Of a DNA stretch of 64,000 bases, positions 1-11,125 are shown one piece after another (position 1 is the stretch's first letter; the number at the start of each line of letters is the position of its first letter). The translations under genes were made by a program, and so were the position numbers. Under the pieces are notes generated by a model. That model did no database searches. It saw only the letters and a program-made list of their open reading frames with translations, and was not told the origin of the DNA. Source of the stretch: Arthrobacter sp. 131MFCol6.1 (GTDB lineage: Bacteria; Actinomycetota; Actinomycetes; Actinomycetales; Micrococcaceae); contig NZ_KB895548.1 in NCBI RefSeq assembly GCF_000374925.1, forward strand, positions 117,919 through 181,918. The letters are read 5' to 3'.

Positions 1-1
1 C

Positions 2-349
2 GCCATGGACGCCATCCGGGATGACCTCACCGCGGCTTTCCACCGCGCGGGGTACCCGAGCGTCCGGGTCGAACTGGTCCTCTCGCCGGCCTGGACCACT
101 GACTGGATGAGTGCGGAAGGCAAGGCCAAGCTGGAGCAGTACGGAATAGCCCCGCCGTCCGGCCACACAGCTGTTGACGGAAAAGCAGTCCGGCACGCCG
201 GCCCGGTCCGGCTCGCGCTCGCCGTCAAGTGCCCCCAGTGCTCATCCCTCAACACCAAAGAACTCACCCGCTTCGGTTCCACTTCCTGCAAGGCCCTCTA
301 CGTGTGCCAGGACTGCAAGGAACCGTTCGACTACTTCAAAGTCTTGTAA
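2..349 (+). CDS. paaD: Phenylacetyl-CoA 1,2-epoxidase subunit PaaD, 3' part only
   Basis: The reading frame is open to the left edge, so the gene starts outside the window; about 115 C-terminal residues are visible. PaaD is a small accessory protein of the phenylacetyl-CoA epoxidase (PaaABCE), related to the DUF59/MIP18 iron-sulfur assembly family and thought to help mature the complex. The visible tail has the PaaD-type cysteine cluster: CPQC, then a Cys in SCKALYVC, then CQDC, ending in the aromatic KEPFDYFKVL. It lies 15 nt upstream of paaE, the expected order in a paaABCDE operon. The assignment rests on the cysteine tail plus the neighbour. Confidence 0.9.
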   Translation, partial: AMDAIRDDLTAAFHRAGYPSVRVELVLSPAWTTDWMSAEGKAKLEQYGIAPPSGHTAVDGKAVRHAGPVRLALAVKCPQCSSLNTKELTRFGSTSCKALYVCQDCKEPFDYFKVL

Positions 350-364
350 GGAACAGGTGCCTCC

Positions 365-1603
365 ATGAAGGTTGTCCGCCAGACCGCCGCGGAGTCGGCC
401 GCAGCCACCGGCCGCCGTCGTGCGTCCTTCCACACGCTGACGGTGGACGAGGTCCGCCGGCTCACCGACGACGCCATCGAGGTGACGTTCGGGGTCCCGG
501 CCGAGCTCGCCGGGCAGTTCGACTACCTGCCGGGCCAGTACGTCGCGCTGCGCACCACGCTGCCCGACGCCGACGGCCAGCCGCACGAGATCCGCCGCAG
601 CTACTCGATCTGCGCCGAACCGCGCAGTTTCGCGGACGGCAGCAGCGAAATCCGCGTCGCCATCAAGAAAGACCTCGGGGGCCTGTTCTCCACGTGGGCC
701 AATGCCGAGCTCAAGGCCGGCGACGTCCTGGACGTCATGAGCCCCATGGGTGCCTTTGTCTCCAAGCACGGCCGCGACGGCAAATCTGTGGAACAGAACG
801 TCATGAACTCGATGAACCATCCGCAGGACATGGCAACGGAACTGGCGGGTGAGCCCGGCTCCTTCGTGGCGATCGCCGCCGGCTCCGGCATCACCCCGGT
901 GATCGCCATCGCCCGCACCCTGCTGGCGGCCCACCCGGAGACCCGCTTCGACCTCATCTACGCCAACAAGGCCGCCATGGACGTGATGTTCCTGGAAGAA
1001 CTCGCGGACCTGAAGGACAGATACCCGGCCCGGCTGGCTCTGCACCACGTCCTTTCGCGTGAACAGCGGATCGCGCCACTGCTCAGCGGCAGGATCGACG
1101 CCGAGAAGCTGCAGGCCCTGCTGGGCACCGCGATCCACGCCGACGACGTTGACGAATGGTTCCTTTGCGGCCCCTTCGAACTCGTTCAGCTCTGCCGGGA
1201 CACGCTCGCCGCGCGCGGCGTCGCCCCGGAGCACGTCCGCTTCGAACTGTTCACCTCGGGCAAGCCGGAGCGCCCCGAGGGCAACATTGGCCGGCCCGTG
1301 GTCACGGACGAATCCAAGGAAACCTACAAGATCACGTTCAAGCTGGACGGGCTGCAGGGCGAAGTGGCCAGCCCCACCCATGCCCGTGAGTCCCTCCTCA
1401 ACGCCGCCCTCCGGGTCCGCCCCGATGTGCCGTTCGCCTGTGCCGGCGGCGTCTGCGGCACCTGCCGGGCGAAGGTGGTCAGCGGCAACGTCACCATGGA
1501 CGAGAACTACGCCCTGGAGCAGGATGAGCTCGACAAGGGCTACGTCTTGACCTGCCAGTCCCACCCCACCACCCCGGAAGTCACGGTCGACTTCGACGTC
1601 TAA
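365..1603 (+). CDS. paaE: Phenylacetyl-CoA 1,2-epoxidase, reductase subunit PaaE
   Basis: Electron-transfer subunit that passes electrons from NADPH through FAD and a 2Fe-2S cluster to the diiron oxygenase PaaA, which makes the ring-1,2-epoxide of phenylacetyl-CoA. The 412 aa product has an N-terminal ferredoxin-reductase FAD domain (RRSYSICAE near residue 80), a NAD(P)-binding GSGITPVIAIA near 178, and a C-terminal plant-type ferredoxin domain with cluster ligands C359, C364, C367 and C397. The domain order FAD-NAD-2Fe-2S matches PaaE. An ATG start follows AAGGAACAG. The gene is cytoplasmic and translated from the paa operon; the next gene follows after 50 nt. Confidence 0.95.
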   Translation: MKVVRQTAAESAAATGRRRASFHTLTVDEVRRLTDDAIEVTFGVPAELAGQFDYLPGQYVALRTTLPDADGQPHEIRRSYSICAEPRSFADGSSEIRVAIKKDLGGLFSTWANAELKAGDVLDVMSPMGAFVSKHGRDGKSVEQNVMNSMNHPQDMATELAGEPGSFVAIAAGSGITPVIAIARTLLAAHPETRFDLIYANKAAMDVMFLEELADLKDRYPARLALHHVLSREQRIAPLLSGRIDAEKLQALLGTAIHADDVDEWFLCGPFELVQLCRDTLAARGVAPEHVRFELFTSGKPERPEGNIGRPVVTDESKETYKITFKLDGLQGEVASPTHARESLLNAALRVRPDVPFACAGGVCGTCRAKVVSGNVTMDENYALEQDELDKGYVLTCQSHPTTPEVTVDFDV

Positions 1604-1653
1604 GGTTTTTCGAGGTTTTCCGAATCCAGGTTTTTTCGAATCCAAGGAGCCCC

Positions 1654-2433
1654 ATGATTTCCCTTTCCATCGCCGACGGCGTCGCCGAGGTCGTCCTCGA
1701 CGCCCCGCACAAGCTGAACTCCCTCGACGAGCAGGCGCTCGCGGATTTGTCCCGGGCGTACGACGACGCCGCTGACGCCGCCGCGCGCGGTGAAGTCCGG
1801 GCGCTGCTGCTCCGCGGCGAGGGCCGGGCCTTCTGCGCCGGCCGTGACATCGCCGGCGTGACCCCGGAGAGCGACGACGCGCAGGCCTACCTGGGCGGGC
1901 TCGTCCAGCCGTTGCTGAAGAAAATGAGCGCCTTTCCCGCGCCCACTTTCGCCGCTGCCCAGGGCGCCTGCCTCGGCGTGGGGCTGGGGCTGCTGCTGGC
2001 CACAGACGTGGTCTACGTGGCAGAGAACGCCAAGGTCGGCTCACCGTTCGCCAAGCTCGGTGCCACCCTAGACTCGGGCGGGCACTGGTATTTCACCGAG
2101 CGCCTGGGCATGCACCGGACCCTGGACCTGATCTACACCGCCGAGCTCATGAGCGGCGCCGACGCCGTGGCGCAGGGCCTGTTCAGCCGGGCCATGCCCG
2201 CGGCGGAACTGCTGGAGAATACCCGCGCCATCGTGGCCAACGTTGCCACCGGCGCCACGGGTGCGTTCCGGGCCAGCAAGCAGCTCGTCGCGCACATCCG
2301 GGACCAGCGGCTGGGGCTGTGGGAGGCCATGGAAGAGGAAAACGCAGAACAGGCACGGCTGTGCAAGAGCGAGGACTACGCCGAGGGTTTCCGCGCCTTC
2401 CAGGAGAAGCGCAGCCCGGTTTTCAAGGGCTGA
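1654..2433 (+). CDS. paaG: Enoyl-CoA hydratase/isomerase family protein, probably 1,2-epoxyphenylacetyl-CoA isomerase
   Basis: A 259 aa crotonase-fold protein with the CoA/oxyanion motif GRAFCAGRDIAG near residue 60 and ACLGVGLGLLLATDVV near 110. PaaG converts the ring epoxide to an oxepin-CoA and uses a catalytic Asp where true hydratases have Glu. Here D140 sits in the segment LGATLDSGGHWY, resembling the PDCGG segment of PaaG. Position directly after paaE also favours PaaG. An AAGGAG site precedes the ATG. PaaF or a generic hydratase is the alternative; the Asp argues against a classical hydratase. The leader before it contains two near copies of TTTTTCGAATCCA. Confidence 0.7.
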   Translation: MISLSIADGVAEVVLDAPHKLNSLDEQALADLSRAYDDAADAAARGEVRALLLRGEGRAFCAGRDIAGVTPESDDAQAYLGGLVQPLLKKMSAFPAPTFAAAQGACLGVGLGLLLATDVVYVAENAKVGSPFAKLGATLDSGGHWYFTERLGMHRTLDLIYTAELMSGADAVAQGLFSRAMPAAELLENTRAIVANVATGATGAFRASKQLVAHIRDQRLGLWEAMEEENAEQARLCKSEDYAEGFRAFQEKRSPVFKG

Positions 2434-2519
2434 GGGCCGGCCCGGCCGGGCGTCCCGGAAACGTGCTTTCGGGGTACTCGTCTTTTCTTCGAAGCATTTT
2501 CATTTCCGGAACCCGCTTG

Positions 2520-2525
2520 TAATGT
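2520..2525 (+). promoter_or_regulatory. Predicted -10 box of a leaderless galU transcript
   Basis: The hexamer TAATGT is followed by 6 nt and then the galU ATG, with no ribosome binding site between. Transcription would start at or next to the A of ATG. No good -35 is visible. Confidence 0.45.
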
Positions 2526-2531
2526 TCGGTT

Positions 2532-3422
2532 ATGACTCTGGGGAAATCTGTAAACAAGGCTGTCATACCTGCGGCGGGACTGGGAACGCGGTTCCTGCCG
2601 GCAACTAAGGCGATGCCCAAGGAAATGCTGCCCGTGGTCGACCAGCCGGCCATCCAGTACGTGGTGGAAGAAGCCGTCCGGGCCGGGCTGACGGATCTGC
2701 TCATGGTGACCGGGCGCCAGAAGCGGGCGCTGGAGGACCACTTTGACCGCGAGCCCTCGCTGGAGCACGCCCTCGAACTCAAGGGCGATTTCGACAGGCT
2801 GGAGGCCGTCCGTCACGCTTCCCGCCTGGGCCCGCTGCACTACGTGCGCCAGGGGGACCCCAAAGGCCTCGGCCATGCGGTCCTCTGCGCCCGCCAGCAT
2901 GTCGGGTACGAACCGTTCGCCGTCCTGCTGGGCGATGACCTGATCGACGAGCGGGACGAGCTGCTGACCGCCATGATGGAGGTCCAGGCCCGGACGGGCG
3001 GCTCCGTCGTGGCCCTGATCGAGGTGGATCCGGCGGAAATTAGTGCCTACGGCTGCGCCGACGTTTCGGCGGTGCCGGGCCAGGACCATGTGCGGGTCAA
3101 CCGGCTCGTGGAGAAGCCTTCAGCAGCCGAGGCCCCGTCCAACCTGGCCGTGATCGGCCGGTACATCCTGCACCCCGAGATTTTCGATGTCCTGGAGGAC
3201 ACCCCGCCCGGCCGCGGCGGTGAGATCCAGCTCACCGACGCGCTGCAGACCCTTGCCGTGTCCGACTGCGAGGGCGGAGGCGTCTACGGGGTGGTCTTCC
3301 GGGGCCGCCGGTATGACACCGGAGACAAACTGAGCTACCTCAAGGCGGTCATCTCGATCGCTGCCGACCGGGTGGAGTTCGGCGAAGAGCTCCGGGCCTG
3401 GATGAAGGCGTTCGTCAGCTAG
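2532..3422 (+). CDS. galU: UTP--glucose-1-phosphate uridylyltransferase
   Basis: Makes UDP-glucose from UTP and glucose 1-phosphate for polysaccharide, teichoic acid and trehalose synthesis. The 296 aa protein has the nucleotidyltransferase signature AAGLGTRFLPATKAMPKEM at residues 10-28, followed by the typical VVDQPAIQYVVEEA; GDDLIDE near 137 gives the metal-binding Asp, and VEKP near 195 is also conserved. Length matches bacterial GalU. It is a single-gene unit; the 3' end overlaps the convergent regulator gene by 4 nt. There is no Shine-Dalgarno, and a TAATGT box lies 7 nt before the ATG, so the mRNA may be leaderless. Confidence 0.95.
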   Translation: MTLGKSVNKAVIPAAGLGTRFLPATKAMPKEMLPVVDQPAIQYVVEEAVRAGLTDLLMVTGRQKRALEDHFDREPSLEHALELKGDFDRLEAVRHASRLGPLHYVRQGDPKGLGHAVLCARQHVGYEPFAVLLGDDLIDERDELLTAMMEVQARTGGSVVALIEVDPAEISAYGCADVSAVPGQDHVRVNRLVEKPSAAEAPSNLAVIGRYILHPEIFDVLEDTPPGRGGEIQLTDALQTLAVSDCEGGGVYGVVFRGRRYDTGDKLSYLKAVISIAADRVEFGEELRAWMKAFVS

Positions 3423-3883
3423 CGGGTGTCCACATCCTCGAACACCAGGAACGTCTGGGTGTCCAGCACCCCGGGCATGGACTGCAGCTGGTCGAAGATC
3501 ACCCGGCGCAGGTCGATGTTGTCCACGGCGCGCACCAGCAGGATGACATCGAAGTCCCCGCCCACCAGCGCGATGTGGTGGACCTCGGGGATGGCGCGCA
3601 GGAGTTCGCGCAGCTCGCGCCAGGAATGCTGGCGCACCTTCAGCGTGACGTAGGCAGAGGACTTCAGGCCGGCCTTGATGGGATCCACCAGGGCCGTGAA
3701 CTTGGTCAGGACGCCCTCGCCTGTGAGCCGGGCGATCCGGGTGTAGGCGTGGGCGCGGGAAATATGAACGTTCTCGGCCACCTGTGTCACCGACATCCGG
3801 CCGTCCCGGGTCAGCTCCGCGATGATGTTCCGGTCCACATCGTCCAGCGGCACCGCCACCTGCTCTGATTCGAGCTCTGCCAT
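3419..3883 (-). CDS. Lrp/AsnC family transcriptional regulator
   Basis: A 154 aa regulator with an N-terminal helix-turn-helix (LDDVDRNIIAELTRDGR, then VTQVAENVHISRAHAYTRIARL) and a C-terminal RAM/AsnC effector domain with the conserved VGGDFDVILLVR. I chose the ATG at 3883 because a purine-rich GGCGGGGG lies upstream; an in-frame extension to 3916 has no support. It is divergent from the 2-oxo acid dehydrogenase operon with 159 nt between them. In other bacteria Lrp-type BkdR proteins sense branched-chain amino acids and control such operons, so that role is likely here but inferred from position. Confidence 0.85.
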   Translation of the reverse strand: MAELESEQVAVPLDDVDRNIIAELTRDGRMSVTQVAENVHISRAHAYTRIARLTGEGVLTKFTALVDPIKAGLKSSAYVTLKVRQHSWRELRELLRAIPEVHHIALVGGDFDVILLVRAVDNIDLRRVIFDQLQSMPGVLDTQTFLVFEDVDTR

Positions 3884-3948
3884 TCGTCTACAACCCCCGC
3901 CGGTAATCCAGCTCACACTTACGATTTGTCTTCCAGATTAGGGCAAAT

Positions 3949-3966
3949 TCGTGGACATCTCCACGA
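3949..3966. promoter_or_regulatory. Palindrome in the divergent Lrp/bkd promoter region
   Basis: TCGTGG-ACATCT-CCACGA is a perfect inverted repeat with 6 bp arms midway between the Lrp-type gene and the E1 alpha gene. Its place and size suit a Lrp-family operator. Binding is inferred only. Confidence 0.4.
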
Positions 3967-4042
3967 TTACCGGGAGAGGTGGATACGAATCATCGGCTGG
4001 CGGCATACTGGGAAAGATTAGTGGCTACAGAAGGACGGACCA

Positions 4043-5277
4043 ATGACGATCTCCGCAGACCACGCTGCGCAGCCAGCTGCGCAGCAGGCCGCGCAACAAG
4101 ATCCAGCCGGTGAGGCCGTGAGCAAGTTCGGCATCACCGTTGAGGACTACATGCTGCCCGCCCGCCACCAGATCCAGATGGTGGGCCCGGACGGAACCCT
4201 GAATCCCCACACGGAGCAGGGCACCCAGCCGGGGCACGAGTACAGCCTGCCCAGCGAAGCCGAACTGATGGCCGCCTACGAGCAGCTCGTCGTCGGCCGC
4301 CGCGTCAATGACCAGAACTCCGCGCTGGTCCGGCAGGGCCGCATGGCCGTCTACCCCTCGAGCCACGGCCAGGAGGCGTGCCAGGTTGCCGCCGCACTGT
4401 GCCTTGCCGAGGGTGACTGGCTGTTCCCCACCTACCGCGACTCTGTGGCCGTCATGGCCCGCGGCGTGGATCCGGTCCAGACGATGACGCTCTTCCGAGG
4501 CGACTGGCACGGCGGCTACGACCCCGCCAAGAACAAGGTCGGCATCCAGTGCACCCCGCTGACCACCCAGCTGCTGCACGGCGTCGGCGTTGCCCACGCC
4601 GCCAAACTGCGCGGCGAGGACACCGTGGTCCTGGCCATGTGCGGCGACGGCGCCACGAGCGAAGGCGATTTCCACGAGGCCCTGAACTTCGCCGCCGTCT
4701 TCCACCTGCCCGTGGTCTTCTTCGTCCAGAACAACCAGTACGCGATCTCAGTGCCGCTGGCGCACCAGTCCGTTGCGCCCTCGCTCGCCCACAAGGCCGT
4801 GGGCTACGGCATGGCCGGCGAACGCGTGGACGGCAACGACATCGTGGCCCTGCTCGCCGTCCTCGGCCGGGCCGTCAAGCTCGCCCGGGAAGGTTCCGGC
4901 CCGCTGCTGGTGGAGGCACACACCTACCGAATGCAGGCGCACACCAACGCCGATGACGCCACCCGCTACCGGCAGGACAGCGAAGTCGCCGAATGGGTGG
5001 CGAAGGACCCGCTGAGCCGGATGCAGACCTACCTGACGGACCGCGGCCTGCTGGACGACGACCGCGCGGCCAGGATCGCCGAAAAGGCAGAAGCTGTGGC
5101 CACTCAGCTGCGCGAGGGCCTCAGCGAAGAGGTCCCGGTGGAACCGCAGGATCTCTTCAAGTACGTCTTCTCCACCCCCACACCACAGCTGAAGGAACAG
5201 TCCGCCATGCTCGCCGACGAACTGGCCCGCGACGCCGCGTCCACCGCAACCGCATCTGCTTCGAAGGGGGCCGGGAA

Positions 5278-5281
<4 letters not shown>
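4043..5281 (+). CDS. bkdA: 2-oxo acid dehydrogenase E1 component, alpha subunit (branched-chain or pyruvate type, PdhA-like)
   Basis: Thiamine-diphosphate enzyme that decarboxylates a 2-oxo acid and passes the acyl group to the E2 lipoyl arm. The 412 aa sequence shows the TPP/Mg motif GDGATSEGDFHEALNFAAVFHLPVVFF with D202 starting it and FVQNNQYAIS ending it, the conserved YPSSHGQEA near residue 105 and FPTYRDS near 133. It starts at ATG after GAAGGACGG. Its stop overlaps the next start (ATGA). Many annotations call this family pdhA; a heterodimeric E1 next to an Lrp-type regulator fits the mycobacterial BkdABC arrangement better, but substrate cannot be told from sequence. Confidence 0.85.
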
Positions 5282-7961
<2,680 letters not shown>

Positions 7962-7967
7962 GGCGTA

Positions 7968-8036
7968 ACCCGGGATCCGCACCCCGGGTGAGGGGACGGG
8001 GACCGCACAGTCAGTCTGGTGCGGTCCCCGTCCTCT
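7968..8036. terminator. Double hairpin between the convergent E2 and TMEM175-like genes
   Basis: ACCCGGG/CCCGGGT (7968-7989) is followed by a long stem pairing 7991-8008 with 8019-8036 around an 11 nt loop. The second stem includes the last codons of the opposite-strand gene. Likely a bidirectional terminator, without a clear T run. Confidence 0.65.
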
Positions 8037-8637
8037 CTGGCCGGGCCGAAAGCCACCGCGCCAGCCACGACGCCGGCAGGAGCAGCAGCCACACGAATGG
8101 CGTGTAGGCGTTGAGGACGAACGCCGCCGGGATGGAGAGCAGGAAGACCAGCGCCACGGCAATCCGCGCATAAAAGATGCGGCGGTGGACGTGCGCGGCC
8201 ATCTCGCGGTCCATGAGCCCCGCGTGCTTCGCATAGCCCCAGATGGCCGCCAGCATCAGATAGACCGCGGCAATGTTGGCGGCGTAAAGGACGCTCGGCC
8301 ACGGGGTGGGATCGTCCCCGTAGTCACTGAGGACCGCCGTCGGACCGGGCAGCATGGCGATGAAGAACAAGAGGGCCAGGTTCAGCCAGGCCAGGTTCGC
8401 ATTGAAACGGCGGATGAGGGCAAAGTCGGAGTGGTGGGACATCCACGTCTTGGCGATGATGACAAAGGACAAGGCGTACGCCAGCAGCTGCGGCAGGGCA
8501 GCAACCAAGGCGTCGTCCACCTGCTCCGCGGGAATGCCCTCGGGCAGTTTCAGGTCCAGGGCCAGGAGCGTCAGGGCGATCGCGAAGACGGCATCGCTGA
8601 AGAACACCATCCGCTCCAGGGACGTGCCGGATTTCAA
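8011..8637 (-). CDS. TMEM175 family potassium channel-like membrane protein
   Basis: About 208 aa with several hydrophobic segments. The first helix has the family signature RMVFFSDAVFAIALTLLALDL, including the FSD motif that lines the pore in TMEM175 channels. Prokaryotic members are about 200 aa with one six-helix repeat, assembling as tetramers, and conduct K+ at the cytoplasmic membrane. The open frame reaches 8901, but that extension lacks conservation-like features and overlaps the neighbour's promoter. I therefore prefer the TTG at 8637, which has GGGGG upstream and puts FSD near residue 12, as in relatives. The start is uncertain; the family call is firm. Confidence 0.75.
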   Translation of the reverse strand: MKSGTSLERMVFFSDAVFAIALTLLALDLKLPEGIPAEQVDDALVAALPQLLAYALSFVIIAKTWMSHHSDFALIRRFNANLAWLNLALLFFIAMLPGPTAVLSDYGDDPTPWPSVLYAANIAAVYLMLAAIWGYAKHAGLMDREMAAHVHRRIFYARIAVALVFLLSIPAAFVLNAYTPFVWLLLLPASWLARWLSARPERTGTAPD

Positions 8638-8869
8638 CGGGAGCCACCCCCATTCGTTCGGTGGAGCACCTGGCTCAATCAAGGGAAGTAGCCCACAGGC
8701 TACACCGCCGCGCAGGCCACGACGAGGGGTCCGGGCATACCCGCCGCAGGGACGGGACGGGCATGCCCTGACGGGAAATGCCAGCCAGCGCGGGTAGAAT
8801 CGAGGCCTGCACAGCACCAACAACGCCGGACCAACAAAGCCGGAAAAGCGTCGGAAATACGGAGATTCA

Positions 8870-9685
8870 ATGTCACGATGGCTCGAAGTCGGTCCGGACA
8901 ACTACGTACTGACAACCCAAGGTTCCCTGCTCAACACGGGTCTGGTGGTCGGCACCGAGCGCGCCATGGTGATCGACACCGGCGGCGGCCCCCGGCAGGG
9001 CCGCGAGATCCTGGCCGCCGTGCGGGAAAAGACCGGGCTGCCGCTCGTCGTCGTCAACACACACGCCCACTACGACCACTTCTTCGGCAACGCCGTCTTC
9101 GCCAGTGACGGCGTCACGGAATTCTGGGCGCACGAGAACTGCGCCGCGGAAATCGAGGAGAACGGCGACGAGCAGCGCCGCCTTGTGGCCTCCGCGGAAC
9201 CCGAAATGGCGGCCGGTCAGGGCTCCGACGCTGAGCTGGTGGTTCCGAACGCCATCGTGAAGGACCAGCCGGTCCTCGTGGATCTTGGCGGACAGACCGC
9301 CACCCTGTTCTATCTGGGCCGCGGCCACACCGACGGCGACCTCTTGGTCGGCACGGCAAGCACCCTCTTCGCCGGCGACCTCGTTGAACAGGGTTCCCAC
9401 CCATCCTTCGAGGACTCATTCCCGGAAGACTGGGCCGACGCCCTCCGGCACCTCTCCGCGCTGCGGCACCGCTACGAATTCCTGATTCCCGGCCACGGCG
9501 AACCGTGCTCGGACCAGTTCGTCAAGACCATGGCCAACACCATGAGCACCGCGGTCCGGCAGGCGATCCAGGCCACCCGGGAAACCCCGGACGATGCAAC
9601 CAAGGCCATCCCGATCCTGCCCTACGGCCCCGAACAGTCGCGCTGGTTCATCAAGCGCCTGCAGGACACGCGGGCCCACCGCTAA
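8870..9685 (+). CDS. MBL-fold metallo-hydrolase
   Basis: A 271 aa metallo-beta-lactamase-fold protein with the zinc motif THAHYDHFFGN near residues 64-74, the later ligand in GRGHTDGD near 147, LFAGDLVE near 165 and a final His in IPGHGEP near 205. All ligands of a dinuclear site are present, so it should be active, but the substrate class (thioesters, lactones, beta-lactams, nucleotides) cannot be read from sequence. The ATG follows CGGAGATTCA. It is a single gene, divergent from the TMEM175-like gene. Confidence 0.8.
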   Translation: MSRWLEVGPDNYVLTTQGSLLNTGLVVGTERAMVIDTGGGPRQGREILAAVREKTGLPLVVVNTHAHYDHFFGNAVFASDGVTEFWAHENCAAEIEENGDEQRRLVASAEPEMAAGQGSDAELVVPNAIVKDQPVLVDLGGQTATLFYLGRGHTDGDLLVGTASTLFAGDLVEQGSHPSFEDSFPEDWADALRHLSALRHRYEFLIPGHGEPCSDQFVKTMANTMSTAVRQAIQATRETPDDATKAIPILPYGPEQSRWFIKRLQDTRAHR

Positions 9686-9708
9686 GTCCAGATAAATGGC
9701 GGTGATGG

Positions 9709-9720
9709 TAAGCGTGCTCA
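9709..9720. promoter_or_regulatory. TAAG-CGTG-CTCA palindrome-like site upstream of the MinD-like gene
   Basis: Imperfect TAAG-N4-CTTA palindrome 11 nt upstream of a TAGACT -10-like box (9731-9736), so it covers the -35 region. Related sites lie at 13167 and 47480. Function unknown. Confidence 0.35.
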
Positions 9721-9802
9721 TTACTGCCCCTAGACTTGTTCCTTGAACGATGTCAATCGAGCACTGCAGCGGTCTGCGCTGTGATCCCTGGGGGGAACGA
9801 AC

Positions 9803-11089
9803 ATGCCAGAACCGGTCGAAAACAAGACCGCCAACGCCCTCGCTGAAGCTGAAGCAGCTGAAGAGCAGGCCCAACTTCCGCGCCGGAGAGACCGCCGCCG
9901 CGGCGACGACTCTGACGCCTGGACAGGAACCATGCCCATCATTTCGAGCAACCAGGCCGAACAGCGCCCTTCAGCCCCCAGCAGTTCCTGGGCGGAGGCC
10001 GCCGCTGCCGCCGATGCGCCAGCCCGCCCGCAGCCTGCCAAACCGTCCAAGGATCCCGTGCTGAAGCCGCCTGCCCCCGAGGCCGCTCCTGCCGTGCCCG
10101 CCCAGCCCACCCGTTCCACGCGTTCGGCCAGCAGGGCCGCGGCCCTGGCCGACGCCCCGCTGCCCGACTTCATCAGCTCCCCGGGTCTCTTTGTCCGCGA
10201 GCAGAAGCCCCGGCCCGTCGGCGGGTTCCGCGGCGCCCTCTACAACCTGACCGGCGGCGGGCTGAACCTGGGCCCGAGTGCCAGGCAGCGTGAGGAAGAC
10301 GAGCTGGCCCGGCGCATCTCCCGCCAGCTCCAGGGCAGCTACAACACGGCCGTCCTGAGCCTCAAAGGCGGCATCGGGAAGACCTCCACTACGGTCGGCG
10401 TCGGACTGACCCTGGCCGAGTTCCGGGGCGATCCTCCGTGCGCCATCGACGCCAACCCCGATTCCGGCGACCTCGTCGAGCGCGCCCTCGGCGAAGGGAT
10501 CTACCAGCAGCAGAGCCCGCGCACCATCACGGACCTGCTCAAGAACATCGAGTCAGTCGATTCCCTCACGGCCCTGGCCCGCTACATGCACCACGCCGGC
10601 AGGCTGCACCTCATTGCCGGCGAACAGGACCCCGAGGTATCGGATTCGCTGACGGCCGAGGAATACCTGCGGATTCGCAAGCTCATCTCCGCCTACTACT
10701 CAGTGGCGCTGATCGACTGCGGCACGGGCGTGACGCACAATGCCATGAGCGGCATCCTGCAGTCGGCGGACAACCTGATCATCGCGGCCGGCTATGCCGT
10801 CAGCGGAGCCAAGCGGGCCCGCAGCACGCTTCACTGGCTGGCCAGCCACGGCTACGAAGACCTGGCCCGCAACGCCGTCGTGGTCATCACCGACAAGGAC
10901 GAGGTGTCCACCCGGGTGGACAAGGACGCCATCGAGGAACACCTGTCCGGCATCTGCCGCCAGCTGATCGCGGTTCCGCACGACCGCGGGGTGGCCGACG
11001 GCGACCTCGTCACCCTTGATGTGCTGCGCCCCGAAACGCGGCGCGCGTACCGGGAGATCGCCGCGGCAATCGTCGACGGATACGTCTAA
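9803..11089 (+). CDS. MinD/ParA-family P-loop ATPase with disordered N-terminus
   Basis: A 428 aa protein. Residues 1-150 are rich in Ala, Pro, Glu and Arg and look disordered. A ParA/MinD-type P loop follows (LKGGIGKTSTTVGVG, K188 to about 200), then AIDANPDSGDL near 215 and SVALIDCGTGVTHNAM near 305 as the switch II/Walker B segment. The architecture resembles the EspI/MinD-like proteins of mycobacteria and other actinobacteria, some linked to type VII secretion, but no secretion gene lies here. ATG follows GGGGGAACGA. It probably binds ATP and dimerises; its partner is unknown. Confidence 0.75.
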   Translation: MPEPVENKTANALAEAEAAEEQAQLPRRRDRRRGDDSDAWTGTMPIISSNQAEQRPSAPSSSWAEAAAAADAPARPQPAKPSKDPVLKPPAPEAAPAVPAQPTRSTRSASRAAALADAPLPDFISSPGLFVREQKPRPVGGFRGALYNLTGGGLNLGPSARQREEDELARRISRQLQGSYNTAVLSLKGGIGKTSTTVGVGLTLAEFRGDPPCAIDANPDSGDLVERALGEGIYQQQSPRTITDLLKNIESVDSLTALARYMHHAGRLHLIAGEQDPEVSDSLTAEEYLRIRKLISAYYSVALIDCGTGVTHNAMSGILQSADNLIIAAGYAVSGAKRARSTLHWLASHGYEDLARNAVVVITDKDEVSTRVDKDAIEEHLSGICRQLIAVPHDRGVADGDLVTLDVLRPETRRAYREIAAAIVDGYV

Positions 11090-11114
11090 GCGCGACCCGT
11101 GCCGACCTCCGCGG

Positions 11115-11120
11115 TACATT
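11115..11120 (+). promoter_or_regulatory. Predicted -10 box, leaderless GAF-ANTAR gene
   Basis: TACATT followed by 5 nt and ATG at 11126, no Shine-Dalgarno. Supports the internal ATG over an upstream GTG at 11099. Confidence 0.45.
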
Positions 11121-11125
11121 TGAGC

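Noticed and set aside
242..2044. 600-codon open frame on the − strand across paaE and paaG
   Set aside because: Antisense shadow produced by GC-rich third positions. The + strand frames carry complete ferredoxin-reductase and crotonase motifs; the antisense translation is Arg/Gly/Ala-rich with no family features.
4993..5277. Extension of E1 beta into E1 alpha
   Set aside because: ATG 5278 overlaps the alpha stop (ATGA), the usual coupled layout.
8638..8901. N-terminal extension of the TMEM175-like protein
   Set aside because: The extra 88 residues are Arg/Pro-rich, overlap the promoter of the metallo-hydrolase gene and would put the FSD helix far from the N-terminus.
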